Source: Halovibrio salipaludis (GTDB lineage Bacteria; Pseudomonadota; Gammaproteobacteria; Pseudomonadales; Oleiphilaceae). From it: 64,000 nt of DNA. Position 1 is the first letter of the stretch; each line of letters starts with the position of its first letter. The stretch covers positions 62,001 to 126,000 of the forward strand of contig NZ_NSKD01000007.1 in the NCBI RefSeq assembly GCF_002286965.1, given 5' to 3'. Shown piece after piece: positions 9,931 to 20,041 of this stretch. Position numbers and translations under genes: made by a program. The notes under the pieces were generated by a model, which did no database searches, had not been told where the DNA came from, and saw only the letters and a program-made list of their open reading frames with translations.

Positions 9931-10701
9931 ATGAGCGTTCAGATCAAAACCGCCGAGGAAATTGAGAAGATGCGGGTGGCGTGCCGACTGGCCGCCAGTG
10001 TTCTGGAGATGATCGGCGAGCACGTGAAGCCGGGTGTCACCACCGAGGAACTCGACCGGATCTGCCATGAGTACATTGTTGAGCACGGGGCGACCCCGGC
10101 ACCGCTGAACTACAAGGGGTTCCCCAAGTCCGTGTGCATCTCCGTCAATCAGGTGATCTGTCACGGCATTCCCAATGAGAAGAAGGCCCTGAAGAACGGC
10201 GACATTCTCAACATCGATGTCACCGTCATCAAGGACGGCTATCACGGCGATACCAGCATGATGTTCGTCGCCGGCAAGGCCAACCCCGCGGCCGAAAGGC
10301 TCAACCGGGTCACCCGGGAGTGCCTGTTCCGCGGCATCGAGATGGTGCGCCCGGGCGCGAAGCTCGGTGACATCGGCGCCGCCATCCAGAAGCACGCCGA
10401 GGCCAACCACTACAGCATCGTGCGCGAGTACTGCGGCCACGGCATCGGTCAGGGCTTCCATGAGGAGCCCCAGGTGATGCACTTCGGCAAGCCGGGCACC
10501 GGCCTGGAACTGCAGGAGGGCATGACCTTCACCATCGAGCCCATGGTCAACCAGGGCAAGCGCCACAGCAAGGTACTGCCGGATGGCTGGACAGTGGTTA
10601 CCCGGGATCGCAAACTGTCCGCACAGTGGGAGCACACAGTGCTTGTAACCGCCGACGGTTACGAAATCCTGACCCTGCGCAATGGCGAGGAGCCCGCATA
10701 A
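9931..10701 (+). CDS. map: Methionine aminopeptidase, type I
   Basis: A 256-residue cytosolic dinuclear-metal peptidase that removes the initiator methionine from nascent proteins. The metal-ligand motifs of the pita-bread fold are all visible: IDVTVIKDGYHGDTS (two Asp), CGHGIGQGFHEEP (His), FTIEPM (Glu) and QWEHTVLV (Glu). The short N-terminus without an SH3 extension makes it type I. ATG 9931 is preceded by GGGAGCGGC. It diverges from rpsB and lies upstream of glnD, with a REP pair in the 109-bp gap. Confidence 0.97.
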   Translation: MSVQIKTAEEIEKMRVACRLAASVLEMIGEHVKPGVTTEELDRICHEYIVEHGATPAPLNYKGFPKSVCISVNQVICHGIPNEKKALKNGDILNIDVTVIKDGYHGDTSMMFVAGKANPAAERLNRVTRECLFRGIEMVRPGAKLGDIGAAIQKHAEANHYSIVREYCGHGIGQGFHEEPQVMHFGKPGTGLELQEGMTFTIEPMVNQGKRHSKVLPDGWTVVTRDRKLSAQWEHTVLVTADGYEILTLRNGEEPA

Positions 10702-10705
10702 TCCC

Positions 10706-10787
10706 GTAGGAGCGCGCTCGCGCGAACCGCGCCTGAACCGCGATCAGAGCACCGCGAAAGGACCATCGCGGCCGTGGCCGCTCCTAC
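10706..10787. repeat. REP/BIME palindrome pair between map and glnD
   Basis: Two inverted copies of a REP-like unit: GTAGGAGCGCGCTCGCGCG from 10706, and GTAGGAGCGGCCACGGCCGC read on the minus strand from 10787. The spacer between them is about 35 bp. The head GTAGGAGCG is typical of REP sequences mobilised by RAYT (TnpA-REP) proteins in Pseudomonas and relatives. The element starts 4 bp after the map stop and ends 23 bp before the chosen glnD start, so it fills the gap. A sister element lies inside pilD at 26331. Confidence 0.8.
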
Positions 10788-10810
10788 CCTGACCCATGAG
10801 GCAGTCACCG

Positions 10811-13531
10811 ATGGATCATTCGGCGCCCGTTTTCGATCCGGAGCAGCACCTGGATACCACCGCGCTGGCCGACGAAATCCGTAACGCGCCTTCTCCGGGC
10901 GTGCCGGTACGCCGCCACCTTGAGCACCTTCAGAAGGTCATGGCGGATGCCTTCCGCGCCGGCACCGATGTCCGCTCACTGGTGCACGGTCGCGCCAGGA
11001 TCATGGATACCGTGCTGGCGCTACTGTGGGAACACTCGCCCCTGGGCGAAGCACAGGATCTTTCACTGGTGGCGGTGGGTGGTTATGGCCGTGGCGAACT
11101 GCACCCCTGGTCGGACATCGACCTTCTGATCCTGACCGGTGAAGCCGGCGCCCAGGCGCACGAAGAAGCCCTCTCCGACTTCCTGACCCTGCTCTGGGAT
11201 CTGGGCCTGGACATCGGCCACAGTGTGCGCAGCATTGAGGAGTGCGTGTCCACAGCGCGCGAGGATGCCACCATCCTCACCAATATGCTCGAGACCCGGC
11301 TGATCGCCGGCAACACCGAACTCCCCGGCGAGCTCCGCAAGCGCGTGTACTCCAGCGACACCCTCTCCGACCGCGAGTACTTCGCCGCCAAGCGCCGCGA
11401 GCAGCAGCAGCGCCACGGCAAGTACGGCGCCACCGAATACAACCTGGAGCCCAACCTCAAGGCCTCCCCCGGCGCGCTGCGCGACATCCAGACCATCATC
11501 TGGGTGGCCCGCCGCCACTTCGGGCTGACTGACCCGTCCGACCTGATGCAATTCGCCATCCTTTCGGACGAGGAATTCGAGATCCTGCGCGAAGGCGAGA
11601 CCTTCCTGTGGCAGCTTCGCTTCGGGCTGCAGATCCTCGCCGGACGCAACGAGAACCGGCTGCTGTTCGACTATCAGCCGGATCTCGCCCGCATGCTCGG
11701 TTTCGAGGAACAGCACGGGCGCCTGGGCGTGGAACTGATGATGCAGGCCTACTACCGCAGGGTGCTGGCGTTGGCGGAGATCACGGATGTGATCCTGCAG
11801 CACCTGGATGAAGAGATCCTGCGCGCGGACGAGCCGGAGCAGATCCAGCCGATCAACCGCCGCTTCCAGATCCGCAATGGCTATCTTGAGGCAAGCAACA
11901 CCCAGGTTTTCGCCTATGCGCCCTACGCACTGCTGGAGATCTTCGTGGTCCTGGCCCAGCATCCGGAAGTGAAAGGCATCCGGGCCCCGACCATCCGCGC
12001 CATCCGGGCCCACCGGCACCTGATCGACGATGCCTTCCGCCAGAACCTGGCCTGCACCACGCTGTTCATGGAACTGCTGCGCACGCCCCACGAACTGGAC
12101 ACCACCCTGTCCTACATGAAACGTTACAACGTCCTCGGGCGCTACCTTCCCGAGTTCGGCAGCATCATCGGCCAGATGCAGTACGACCTGTTCCACGTCT
12201 ACACGGTGGACGCCCACACCCTCCGGGTGATCAGCAACATGGTGCACATGCAGACCGCCGAGGGCCGTGAACAGTTCCCGCTGGCCTCGCGACTGAGCCA
12301 CCAGCTCCCCAAGCCGGAACTGCTGTACGTGGCCGGCCTGTTCCATGACGTTGCCAAGGGCCGCGGCGGCGACCATTCGGAACTCGGGGCCATCGACGCC
12401 GCCCGCTTCTGCGAACAGCACCACCTGAGTGACCGCGACACCAAGCTGGTCGCCTGGCTGATCGAGAACCACCTGCTGATGTCGCTCACCGCCCAGAAAT
12501 GCGACATATCAGACCCGGCCATTATCCGCGAGTTCGCGCGCAAGATCCCGTCCAAGGTGCACCTGGTCTATCTCTACATCCTGACCGTGTGCGACATCGC
12601 CGCCACCAACCCGAGCCTCTGGAACACCTGGCGGGATTCACTGCTGCGCCAGCTCTACATCGAGACCCGGCGGGTGCTGCGCCAGGGCATCGACAGCCCC
12701 TTCGACCGCAACGACTGGATCCGCGCCACCTGCGAGGAGGCCCGGGACATGCTGCGCAGCCAGGGCTACAGCAACGAGCAGATCGACCGGGTCTGGAACA
12801 CCCTGGACGACGATTTCTTCCTGCAGGACGCCACGGTGGACATCGTCTGGCAGACCGCCGCCATCATCCGCCACGGCGACAACCCGGACCCGCTGGTGAT
12901 GATCCGGGACACCACCGGCGGCCCGACGGACGGCTATACCCACATCATCATCTACATGCGCGACCGCGCCGCGCTGTTCGCCGCCACCACCGCCGTGCTG
13001 GAACAGCTGCACCTGAACATCGTGGATGCCCGGATTCTCTCAGGCGAAGGCCCCTACAACCTCAGCAGCTACGTGGTGGTGGACGAGCAGGGCCAGCCCC
13101 TGGGCAAGGATCCCGAGCGCCGGGACCACATCCGGGACCGGCTGGTGGAGGAGCTGGACGACCCTGATGACTACCCGGCCATCATCGAGCGCCGTGTGCC
13201 GCGCAAACTCAAGCACTTCGCCTTCCCCACGGAAGTGACCATCTCAACGGACACGGCCAACCACCGCACCATGCTGGAAGTGGTCACCCCGGATCGCCCC
13301 GGCCTTCTGGCGCGCATCGGCCGTATCCTGCTGGACCACCATATGCGGCTGGTCAGCGCCAAGATCGCCACCCTGGGCGAACGGGTGGAGGACATCTTCT
13401 TCGTGACCGACGAACGCGGCAACCCGGTGGAAGACCCGGAAGCCTGTGAGTCCGTGCGTCAGGCGCTGTGCCAGCAGCTGGACGAAGTGGCCGGTCTCAA
13501 TGGCCACAGCGAACAGGAAATCACGATATGA
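10811..13531 (+). CDS. glnD: [Protein-PII] uridylyltransferase / uridylyl-removing enzyme
   Basis: A 906-residue cytosolic nitrogen sensor that uridylylates or deuridylylates PII (GlnB/GlnK) in response to glutamine. The nucleotidyltransferase motif GGYGRGELHPWSDIDLLIL is near residue 90. An HD hydrolase domain contains GLFHDVAKGRGGDHSELGA at about residue 512. Two ACT domains close the protein: one around YTHIIIYMRDRAALFA, one around EVVTPDRPGLLARIGR. I chose ATG 10811, with GAGG 9 nt before it; ATG 10796 in the same frame lacks a clear ribosome site. The stop overlaps the dapC start by four bases. Confidence 0.95.
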   Translation: MDHSAPVFDPEQHLDTTALADEIRNAPSPGVPVRRHLEHLQKVMADAFRAGTDVRSLVHGRARIMDTVLALLWEHSPLGEAQDLSLVAVGGYGRGELHPWSDIDLLILTGEAGAQAHEEALSDFLTLLWDLGLDIGHSVRSIEECVSTAREDATILTNMLETRLIAGNTELPGELRKRVYSSDTLSDREYFAAKRREQQQRHGKYGATEYNLEPNLKASPGALRDIQTIIWVARRHFGLTDPSDLMQFAILSDEEFEILREGETFLWQLRFGLQILAGRNENRLLFDYQPDLARMLGFEEQHGRLGVELMMQAYYRRVLALAEITDVILQHLDEEILRADEPEQIQPINRRFQIRNGYLEASNTQVFAYAPYALLEIFVVLAQHPEVKGIRAPTIRAIRAHRHLIDDAFRQNLACTTLFMELLRTPHELDTTLSYMKRYNVLGRYLPEFGSIIGQMQYDLFHVYTVDAHTLRVISNMVHMQTAEGREQFPLASRLSHQLPKPELLYVAGLFHDVAKGRGGDHSELGAIDAARFCEQHHLSDRDTKLVAWLIENHLLMSLTAQKCDISDPAIIREFARKIPSKVHLVYLYILTVCDIAATNPSLWNTWRDSLLRQLYIETRRVLRQGIDSPFDRNDWIRATCEEARDMLRSQGYSNEQIDRVWNTLDDDFFLQDATVDIVWQTAAIIRHGDNPDPLVMIRDTTGGPTDGYTHIIIYMRDRAALFAATTAVLEQLHLNIVDARILSGEGPYNLSSYVVVDEQGQPLGKDPERRDHIRDRLVEELDDPDDYPAIIERRVPRKLKHFAFPTEVTISTDTANHRTMLEVVTPDRPGLLARIGRILLDHHMRLVSAKIATLGERVEDIFFVTDERGNPVEDPEACESVRQALCQQLDEVAGLNGHSEQEITI

Positions 13532-14739
13532 ACCCGAGGCTCGACGACCTCCACCCCTACCCGTTCCAGAAGCTGGCTCAGCTGTTTGAGGGGACGCAAC
13601 CGCCGGAGCAGCCGCACATCGCCCTTTCCATTGGCGAACCCAAACACCCGGCGCCAGCACCCGTTCTGGATACCCTGCGTGACAGCCTCGCGGACGTGGC
13701 CCGATACCCCGCCACCAAGGGCCTTCCGGAACTTCGGGAGGCCATCGCGGACTGGGCCACGCCCCGCTTCAATCTTGGGGCGGGCAACCTGGACCCTGAC
13801 ACCCAGCTGTTGCCGCTCAACGGCACCCGCGAAGGCCTCTTTTCCTTTGCCCAGGCCATGCTGTCCGGCACCGCGGATTCACTGGTGGTCAGCCCCAACC
13901 CCTTCTACCAGATCTACGAGGGGGCGGCCCTTCTGGCCGGTGCCCAGCCGTATTTTGTCAACAGCACCCGGGATGGCGGGGGCCTGCCGGACTTCGGTAA
14001 CGTGCCGGCTGGTGTCTGGGACCGGTGTGAGCTGGTCTATCTGTGCTCACCGGGCAACCCCAACGGGGCCGTCATGGGCCTTGAGGACTACCGCCAGCTG
14101 CTGGAACTCGCGGACCGGCATGATTTTGTGATCGCGGCGGATGAATGCTACTCGGAGATCCACCACCCGGAGGCCGAACCGCCGCTGGGCATGCTCGACG
14201 CCTGCCGCCGGCTCGGGCGTGACGACTACCGCCGCTGCGTGGCATTCCACAGCCTCTCCAAGCGCAGCAACCTGCCGGGCCTGCGCTCGGGGTTCGCCGC
14301 CGGGGATGCGGACTGTCTCGCGCGCTTTCTGCGCTATCGCACCTACCACGGCTGCGCCATGCCCATCCATCACCAGAAAGCCAGCATCACCGCCTGGCAG
14401 GATGAGGCACACGTCCAGGCCAACCGCGAGGCCTATCGGGCCAAGTTCGATGCCGTACTGCCCATCCTGGCGCCCTGGCTGGACGTGGTACGCCCCGAGG
14501 CAGGCTTTTACCTCTGGCCACGCACGCCCATGGACGACGAGACCTTTGCCAGAGCGCTCTACAACGAGGAAAATGTCACCGTACTGCCGGGGCGCTATCT
14601 GTCACGCACCAGTGACGGCGTGAACCCCGGCGAAAACCGGGTCCGCATAGCGCTGGTCGCCTCCCGGGAGGAATGCGTGGAAGCCGCGCAGCGCATCGCC
14701 CGCTTCATTGAACGCCGGACACAGAACGGATCCATCTAA
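13528..14739 (+). CDS. dapC: N-succinyldiaminopimelate aminotransferase DapC
   Basis: A 403-residue fold-type I PLP aminotransferase. It should convert N-succinyl-2-amino-6-ketopimelate to N-succinyl-LL-diaminopimelate in the lysine and peptidoglycan pathway. The PLP lysine is Lys245 in HSLSKRSNLPGLRSGF. PNPFYQIYEG and CSPGNPNGAVM are standard aminotransferase class I/II motifs. The start ATG overlaps the glnD stop (ATGA), and dapD follows after 18 bp. Function rests on this tight link with dapD and dapE; from sequence alone a generic aspartate-type aminotransferase is the alternative. Confidence 0.9.
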   Translation: MNPRLDDLHPYPFQKLAQLFEGTQPPEQPHIALSIGEPKHPAPAPVLDTLRDSLADVARYPATKGLPELREAIADWATPRFNLGAGNLDPDTQLLPLNGTREGLFSFAQAMLSGTADSLVVSPNPFYQIYEGAALLAGAQPYFVNSTRDGGGLPDFGNVPAGVWDRCELVYLCSPGNPNGAVMGLEDYRQLLELADRHDFVIAADECYSEIHHPEAEPPLGMLDACRRLGRDDYRRCVAFHSLSKRSNLPGLRSGFAAGDADCLARFLRYRTYHGCAMPIHHQKASITAWQDEAHVQANREAYRAKFDAVLPILAPWLDVVRPEAGFYLWPRTPMDDETFARALYNEENVTVLPGRYLSRTSDGVNPGENRVRIALVASREECVEAAQRIARFIERRTQNGSI

Positions 14740-14757
14740 CAGGAGAAAACCAGGACC

Positions 14758-15789
14758 ATGAGCTTCGCATTCGGCATTGGCATCGGCACCCGCAACCAGA
14801 AACACGAATGGCTGGAAGTGTATTACCAGCAGCCCATCCATGACCCCGACAGTACGCTGGTCGGGATCGTGCGCGACAACATTGAGGGTCTGAGCGAGGG
14901 CAACGCGGCCGCGGATGCCGACGCCAACCAGCTTCAGACCCTGGCGGACCGGCTGGAGGAAGCCGGTTACGCGGACCTTGGGGCGCTCGCCGATCAGGCC
15001 AGTGAGAGTTCGCTGCCCGTGGTTGTAACGCTCCTGGACACCGACGCCGAAGCGAGCAGCACCCCGGAGGTCTACCTCAAGCTCCACCTGCTTTCCCACC
15101 GGCTGGTGAAGCCCCATGGCGTGAACCTCAAGGGCATCTTCCCGCTGCTGCCGAATCTGGCCTGGACCAACGAGGGTGCCATCGACCTTGAGGAACTGCC
15201 CCAGCGCCAGCTCCAGGCGCGTGCCGCCGGCCGGGTTCTGGAAGTGAAGGCCGTGGACAAGTTCCCGCCCATGACCGATTACGTGGTCCCGAAAGGCGTT
15301 CGGATCGCGGACACTGCCCGCGTGCGCCTGGGCGCCTATGTGGGCGAAGGCACAACCGTGATGCACGAGGGCTTCATCAACTTCAACGCCGGCACCGAAG
15401 GCAAGTCCATGATCGAGGGCCGTATCTCGGCCGGCGTGGTCGTTGGACAGGGCTCGGACCTGGGCGGCGGTTCGTCCACTATGGGCACGCTCTCCGGCGG
15501 CGGCAACATCATCATCTCGCTGGGTGAGAACTGCCTGCTGGGGGCCAATGCCGGCATTGGCATCCCTCTGGGTGACCGCTGCACCGTGGAAGCCGGCCTC
15601 TATGTCACCGCCGGCACCAAGGTCCGGGTGCTGGATGACAGTGGTGCGCACGTCCAGACCGTTAAAGCGCGGGATCTGGCCGGCCAGGCTGACCTGCTGT
15701 TCCGCCGCAACTCCGAGACCGGGGCAGTGGAGTGCCGGACCAACAAGACAGCGATCACGCTGAACGAAGAACTCCACGCCAACAACTGA
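14758..15789 (+). CDS. dapD: 2,3,4,5-tetrahydropyridine-2,6-dicarboxylate N-succinyltransferase
   Basis: A 343-residue enzyme of the longer DapD type also found in Pseudomonas. It transfers succinyl from succinyl-CoA to tetrahydrodipicolinate. The C-terminal half shows left-handed beta-helix hexapeptide repeats (for example [19 protein letters not shown], then [21 protein letters not shown]), and the N-terminal half is the mixed alpha/beta domain of this longer class. AGGAGAAAACCAGGACC precedes ATG 14758. It lies between dapC and dapE, completing three consecutive steps of the succinylase route. Confidence 0.96.
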   Translation: MSFAFGIGIGTRNQKHEWLEVYYQQPIHDPDSTLVGIVRDNIEGLSEGNAAADADANQLQTLADRLEEAGYADLGALADQASESSLPVVVTLLDTDAEASSTPEVYLKLHLLSHRLVKPHGVNLKGIFPLLPNLAWTNEGAIDLEELPQRQLQARAAGRVLEVKAVDKFPPMTDYVVPKGVRIADTARVRLGAYVGEGTTVMHEGFINFNAGTEGKSMIEGRISAGVVVGQGSDLGGGSSTMGTLSGGGNIIISLGENCLLGANAGIGIPLGDRCTVEAGLYVTAGTKVRVLDDSGAHVQTVKARDLAGQADLLFRRNSETGAVECRTNKTAITLNEELHANN

Positions 15790-15797
15790 GTGAGCGA

Positions 15798-16949
15798 ATG
15801 AGCGAGCCGCGCAGCGCCACCCTTGAACTGGCCCGGGAGCTGATCAGCCGGGCCTCGGTCACGCCGGACGACGCCGGCTGCCAGCCGATGCTGACAGAAC
15901 GCCTGGCTGAGGCGGGCTTCATAGGGGAAGACTACCCGTTCGGGGAAGTCCGCAACCTCTGGCTTCGCCGTGGCGAGGGCGGCCCGCTGTTCGTATTCGC
16001 AGGCCACACCGACGTTGTTCCCCCGGGTCCGGAAAACGGCTGGACCACCCCGGCCTTTGAGCCCACCGAGCGCGATGGCATGCTCTACGGCCGGGGCGCG
16101 GCGGACATGAAGGGCTCGGTGGCGGCATTCGTGACGGCGGCGGAGCGCTTTGTGGCCCGTTACCCGGAGCACCAGGGCAGCATTGCCCTGCTTCTGACCA
16201 GTGACGAGGAAGGCCCGGCCCGGAACGGTACCCGCCGCGTGGTGGATGCCCTCTCCGAACAGGGTATCCGCCCGGACTGGTGCCTGGTGGGCGAGCCTTC
16301 CAGCAGTGAACGCGTGGCGGATACCATCAAGAATGGCCGCCGGGGCTCACTCTCCGGCAGGCTAGTGGTTCAGGGCACCCAGGGCCACGTGGCCTACCCC
16401 CAGTTCGCGGACAACCCGGTGCACCGGGCCGCCCCGGCTCTGGCAGATCTGATCAATACCGAATGGGATACGGGCAATGACCACTTCCCGCCCACCGGCT
16501 TCCAGATCACCCGGGTGGAAGCCGGGGAAGGCGCCAACAACGTGGTCCCCGGTTCCATGGAAGTGGACTTCAACTTCCGCTTCTCCACCGAAGTCACCGA
16601 AGCCCGGCTGCGGGAACGGGTGACCACCCTGCTCGACCGTCACAGGCTGGACTACAAGCTGGAGTGGCAGCTCAGCGGCGAGCCCTTCCTTACAGACCGC
16701 GGCGACTTCATTGATGCGGCCGTGCGCGTGATCGAACAGACCACAGGCCAACCCCCGGCGCTTTCAACCGGCGGCGGCACATCGGACGGTCGCTTCATTG
16801 CGCCCACTGGGGCCCAGGTAATGGAGCTCGGCCCGCTCAACGCCACCATTCACAAGGCGGATGAGTGTGTATCGGTTGCGGATCTGGAGACGCTTTCAGG
16901 TATCTACGAGGGGATTCTGGAGGAACTGCTCGCGGGCCAGATGACCTGA
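15798..16949 (+). CDS. dapE: Succinyl-diaminopimelate desuccinylase
   Basis: A 383-residue M20-family dizinc hydrolase that releases succinate from N-succinyl-LL-DAP. Metal-ligand motifs are [11 protein letters not shown] (His, Asp), [11 protein letters not shown] (Asp), [12 protein letters not shown] (Glu-Glu), VGEPS (Glu) and the C-terminal NATIHKADE (His). The central [19 protein letters not shown] belongs to the dimerisation lid. ATG 15798 lies 8 bp after the dapD stop; the open frame upstream overlaps dapD and was not used. Confidence 0.96.
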   Translation: MSEPRSATLELARELISRASVTPDDAGCQPMLTERLAEAGFIGEDYPFGEVRNLWLRRGEGGPLFVFAGHTDVVPPGPENGWTTPAFEPTERDGMLYGRGAADMKGSVAAFVTAAERFVARYPEHQGSIALLLTSDEEGPARNGTRRVVDALSEQGIRPDWCLVGEPSSSERVADTIKNGRRGSLSGRLVVQGTQGHVAYPQFADNPVHRAAPALADLINTEWDTGNDHFPPTGFQITRVEAGEGANNVVPGSMEVDFNFRFSTEVTEARLRERVTTLLDRHRLDYKLEWQLSGEPFLTDRGDFIDAAVRVIEQTTGQPPALSTGGGTSDGRFIAPTGAQVMELGPLNATIHKADECVSVADLETLSGIYEGILEELLAGQMT

Positions 16950-16967
16950 CCCGCGGAGGGAGACGAA

Positions 16968-17438
16968 TCAGTCTTCGTCGAGGGTCGTTACGTCGTTGGC
17001 CTGAAGGCCCTTTTCTGCTTCGACCACGGTGTAGCTCACCCGCTGGCCCTGACGGAGGACCCGCCGGCCTTCGCCCTGGATAGCGCGGAAGTGAACGAAC
17101 ACGTCGCCGCCGCTGTCACGGGTGATGAAGCCAAAGCCTTTCTTGACGTTGAACCACTTGACGGTGCCCTCTTCCGAGTCCTTGCTCTTTTTGCGCCCCG
17201 GACTTTTGCCACCTTTGGAGGCCTGCTTCTGCTGACCGCTCCCTGTACGTGTGGCAAGACCGGACGCCACCAGCGCCACGATGACAAACAGGAGATAGGC
17301 GAGCAGGTAGTCCACCAGTGATGCTGAGGTCTCCAGGTACAGCTCGATATTCCCGTTCATGGGAATCAGCGCCAGGATGAGCGGCGCCGGCAGGGAGACC
17401 AGCAGTGATGCGTAAAGTGCTTTGCGATTGATTGGCAT
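16968..17438 (-). CDS. Membrane-anchored cold-shock-domain protein
   Basis: A 156-residue protein with two parts. The N-terminal half has two hydrophobic helices (about residues 8-28 and 40-62), then a basic Gly/Lys/Ser linker (about 63-90). The C-terminal half is a cold-shock domain with both RNA-binding motifs, KGFGFIT (RNP1) and VFVHF (RNP2), starting at [14 protein letters not shown]. Free Csp proteins are about 70 residues and cytosolic; here the nucleic-acid-binding fold would be tethered to the inner face of the membrane. DUF1294/CSD proteins have the opposite order (CSD first). Function is unknown; local RNA chaperoning is an inference. It ends 18 bp from dapE, convergently. Confidence 0.85.
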   Translation of the reverse strand: MPINRKALYASLLVSLPAPLILALIPMNGNIELYLETSASLVDYLLAYLLFVIVALVASGLATRTGSGQQKQASKGGKSPGRKKSKDSEEGTVKWFNVKKGFGFITRDSGGDVFVHFRAIQGEGRRVLRQGQRVSYTVVEAEKGLQANDVTTLDED

Positions 17439-17446
17439 GGTTGATG

Positions 17447-18487
17447 TTACTCTCTTGTGACCTCTTTGTTCAGGCAGCGCGCATCATACCAGAACGCATC
17501 CTGTGCTGACGAAGCCGCTCCCGTCCCCTCCAGCCAGGAAACCACCGCAGCCTGATCCAGAACCAGCTCGGGCGGCTTCTCATGCCACTCCACGTCCAGA
17601 GCCGCGCGCTCCACGGAGGCATCATGGTCCAGAACGTACCCAGGCGTATCGCCACGCGCCAGGCTCACCAATTCCGCCTGCTCGTCCATGGCCTGCCTGC
17701 GGGTAAGATGCTGCAGCCGGACAGGGCCACAGGCCCATTCAAACCGGACCATGGCCGCAGCGGCACTGAGCACGGACAGCACATGCCCAGGGTCGGCCTC
17801 CTGGCCCAGAAGCCCCTCTTCCATGGAGCCGAACGTTCTGTACTCGCCCTGGGAAGTCGCCGCCGAATTCACCGCTACCTCCAGAGCCGACTGCTCCACC
17901 GGCATGCCAAGCCACGCCTCCATCGCGGGCTGGCGCTGCCGGCACCACGCCAGTACATCCGCCGCACAGGAAGCAGGTACCCGGAGACTGTGGCGCATCC
18001 GGGGCGCGCCGGCGGGCACCCGTGACTCCGGCGGCCCGTCGTGGGCAACCATCAAGGCAATCGAGGGATCACCGATCAGCTCCGACCACGCCATAAGTCC
18101 CTCCGCCTGAACCACGGATGCCAACAGCTCAGCCCCGGTGGACTCCAGCAGAAACCAGCAGACAGCGGCATCAGTATCCGCCCGGATCGCCCTCATGGTC
18201 CGGCATACCGCATCCCCGTTGCGGATCAGTGCCAACACCGGCACCAGCCAGAGCTCATGCGCATGGCCGGTGGCCGTTTCCGCCACCAGGCGGGCCTGTT
18301 CCGCCAGGCCTCTGGCGGCAAGTGCGCCCCCGCGGCACAGCTCAATCGGCCCCCGCACGGAACCGGCAAGCGCAGCGAGCCGCCGGGACTGGGCCAGCGC
18401 CGCTTCGCCGACGGGCGCAATCCGTTCAGGATAAGCGTTAGGGGTTTTGATGAGATGGGGTTCTGTGGCGTTATGCCAGTCTTCCAT
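17447..18487 (-). CDS. Hypothetical protein, 346 residues
   Basis: I do not recognise this protein. It starts at ATG 18487 with GAGGGAA before it. It has no signal peptide and no clear transmembrane helix, is rich in Ala, Leu and Glu, and ends KEVTRE 8 bp before the cold-shock-domain gene. An alanine-rich helical N-terminal half is followed by a segment with several Cys, Trp and Met residues. No nucleotide-binding or metal motif stands out. The spacing suggests cotranscription with the downstream cold-shock-domain gene, and manC lies 56 bp upstream in the same direction. Coding is supported by its length and normal GC-rich composition. Confidence 0.75.
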   Translation of the reverse strand: MEDWHNATEPHLIKTPNAYPERIAPVGEAALAQSRRLAALAGSVRGPIELCRGGALAARGLAEQARLVAETATGHAHELWLVPVLALIRNGDAVCRTMRAIRADTDAAVCWFLLESTGAELLASVVQAEGLMAWSELIGDPSIALMVAHDGPPESRVPAGAPRMRHSLRVPASCAADVLAWCRQRQPAMEAWLGMPVEQSALEVAVNSAATSQGEYRTFGSMEEGLLGQEADPGHVLSVLSAAAAMVRFEWACGPVRLQHLTRRQAMDEQAELVSLARGDTPGYVLDHDASVERAALDVEWHEKPPELVLDQAAVVSWLEGTGAASSAQDAFWYDARCLNKEVTRE

Positions 18488-18543
18488 ACCAATTCCCTCT
18501 GGTCTGTGGGGGCAGCATCCAGCCGCCCCGGGGTCAGTCTCTG

Positions 18544-19959
18544 TCAGACGCGGTTGTAATTGTCCTCAAACCGGACAATGTCGTCCTCTCCCAGATAGCT
18601 GCCCGTCTGCACCTCAATCACCTCCAGGGGAATCACCCCGGGGTTGGACAGACGGTGGGCCACTCCAAGTGGAATATACGTGGACTCATCCTCGGTCAGC
18701 AAGGTTTCCTCATTATTCTGAGTCACCAATGCGGTACCGCGCACAACCACCCAGTGCTCCGAGCGGTGGTGATGCTTCTGCAGCGACAGCGTGGCTCCGG
18801 GATCCACCGTTATCCGCTTGACCTGGAACCGCTCGCTGCGGGCCACGCCCTCATAGCTGCCCCAGGGCCGATGGACCTTGCGGTGGAAGCGGTACTCATC
18901 GCGGTTCTGATCCTTCAGGCGGCTCACCAGTTTCTTCACGTCCTGTACCCGGCTGCGATCCGCAACCAGCACCACGTCATCCGTCTCAACAATGACATGG
19001 TTATCCACGCCGATTGCCGCGACCAGGCGCCCTTCGGAATGGAGGTAGGACTGATGGACGTCCTCGGTGATCACATCCCCCCGAACAACATTGCCATCAT
19101 CGTCCTGATCCTGGAGTTCCCACAGCGATGACCATGACCCCACATCACTCCAGCCAGCGTCCAGTGACAATACGACGGCACGTTCCGTGCGCTCCATCAC
19201 CGCATAGTCAATGGAATCCTCCGGGCACTCCGCAAATACCGCCTCTGAAACCCGCACGAAATCCTGATCATCCCGGCGTGATGCCCAGGCCCGCTGGCAG
19301 ATCTCAAGGATTTCCGGGCGATGGCGCTCCAGTTCCGCCAGGTAGTCGCTGGCCCGGAAGAGGAACATACCACTGTTCCAGTAGTAATGGCCGTCATCCA
19401 GGTACCCCTGGGCCGTAGCCGCATCCGGTTTCTCCACAAATGCCGCCACAGGCCGCGCACCGCCAGCGACCTGCTCGGACTCGGCCCGGATGTACCCATA
19501 GCCGGTATGCGCACTGGTCGGCACCACCCCGAACGTCACCAGACGCCCCTCGCGGGCCGCTTCCTCACCCGCCTGAACCGCGCTGGCAAAGGCCTGCGTG
19601 TCCTTGACCACATGATCCGACGGCAGCACCAGCATTACACCATCCGGATCCGTCTCCTGAATCCGCAGCGCTGCCAGTGCAATGGCCGGCGCCGTATTGC
19701 GCCCCACCGGCTCCAGAAGAATGCGCCCCGCCTCCGCCTGCTGCCCGTAACGCTGCAGATGCGCCGCCACAATAAACCGGTGTGCCTCATTGGTGATCAC
19801 GGACAGACTCGAACAGCCGGACACCGCACAGGCACGCTGCAGGGTCTCGTCCAGAAGGGATTCGTGGGTGTTCAGTGCCAGAAATTGCTTGGGGTAAGCC
19901 TCACGTGACAGAGGCCAGAGACGGGTACCGGAACCACCGGATAGGATGACTGCGTGCAT
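18544..19959 (-). CDS. manC: Mannose-1-phosphate guanylyltransferase / mannose-6-phosphate isomerase
   Basis: A 471-residue bifunctional enzyme making GDP-mannose for exopolysaccharide or LPS. The nucleotidyltransferase motif GGSGTRLWPLSREAYPKQF starts at residue 8. The substrate motif FVEKPD and DYAVMERT lie in the middle. A C-terminal type II PMI cupin domain carries RPWGSYEGV, LSLQKHHHRSEHW and the final EVIEVQTGSYLGEDDIVR. ATG 19959 is used; the frame is open a further 75 bp upstream but without family similarity. It could equally be called algA or cpsB. It may supply sugar for the neighbouring glycosylation gene, but that is inference. Confidence 0.93.
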   Translation of the reverse strand: MHAVILSGGSGTRLWPLSREAYPKQFLALNTHESLLDETLQRACAVSGCSSLSVITNEAHRFIVAAHLQRYGQQAEAGRILLEPVGRNTAPAIALAALRIQETDPDGVMLVLPSDHVVKDTQAFASAVQAGEEAAREGRLVTFGVVPTSAHTGYGYIRAESEQVAGGARPVAAFVEKPDAATAQGYLDDGHYYWNSGMFLFRASDYLAELERHRPEILEICQRAWASRRDDQDFVRVSEAVFAECPEDSIDYAVMERTERAVVLSLDAGWSDVGSWSSLWELQDQDDDGNVVRGDVITEDVHQSYLHSEGRLVAAIGVDNHVIVETDDVVLVADRSRVQDVKKLVSRLKDQNRDEYRFHRKVHRPWGSYEGVARSERFQVKRITVDPGATLSLQKHHHRSEHWVVVRGTALVTQNNEETLLTEDESTYIPLGVAHRLSNPGVIPLEVIEVQTGSYLGEDDIVRFEDNYNRV

Positions 19960-20041
19960 GATTCTTCCCTGTTGTCTGATACCCCAAAGGGTACCGCAGC
20001 CAAACGCCCGGGAAAACAATCCATCCCGGATCAAATGCAGA

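Noticed and set aside
11063-12472. 469-codon minus-strand frame inside glnD
   Set aside because: Shadow of the glnD coding region, no recognisable domain or ribosome site.
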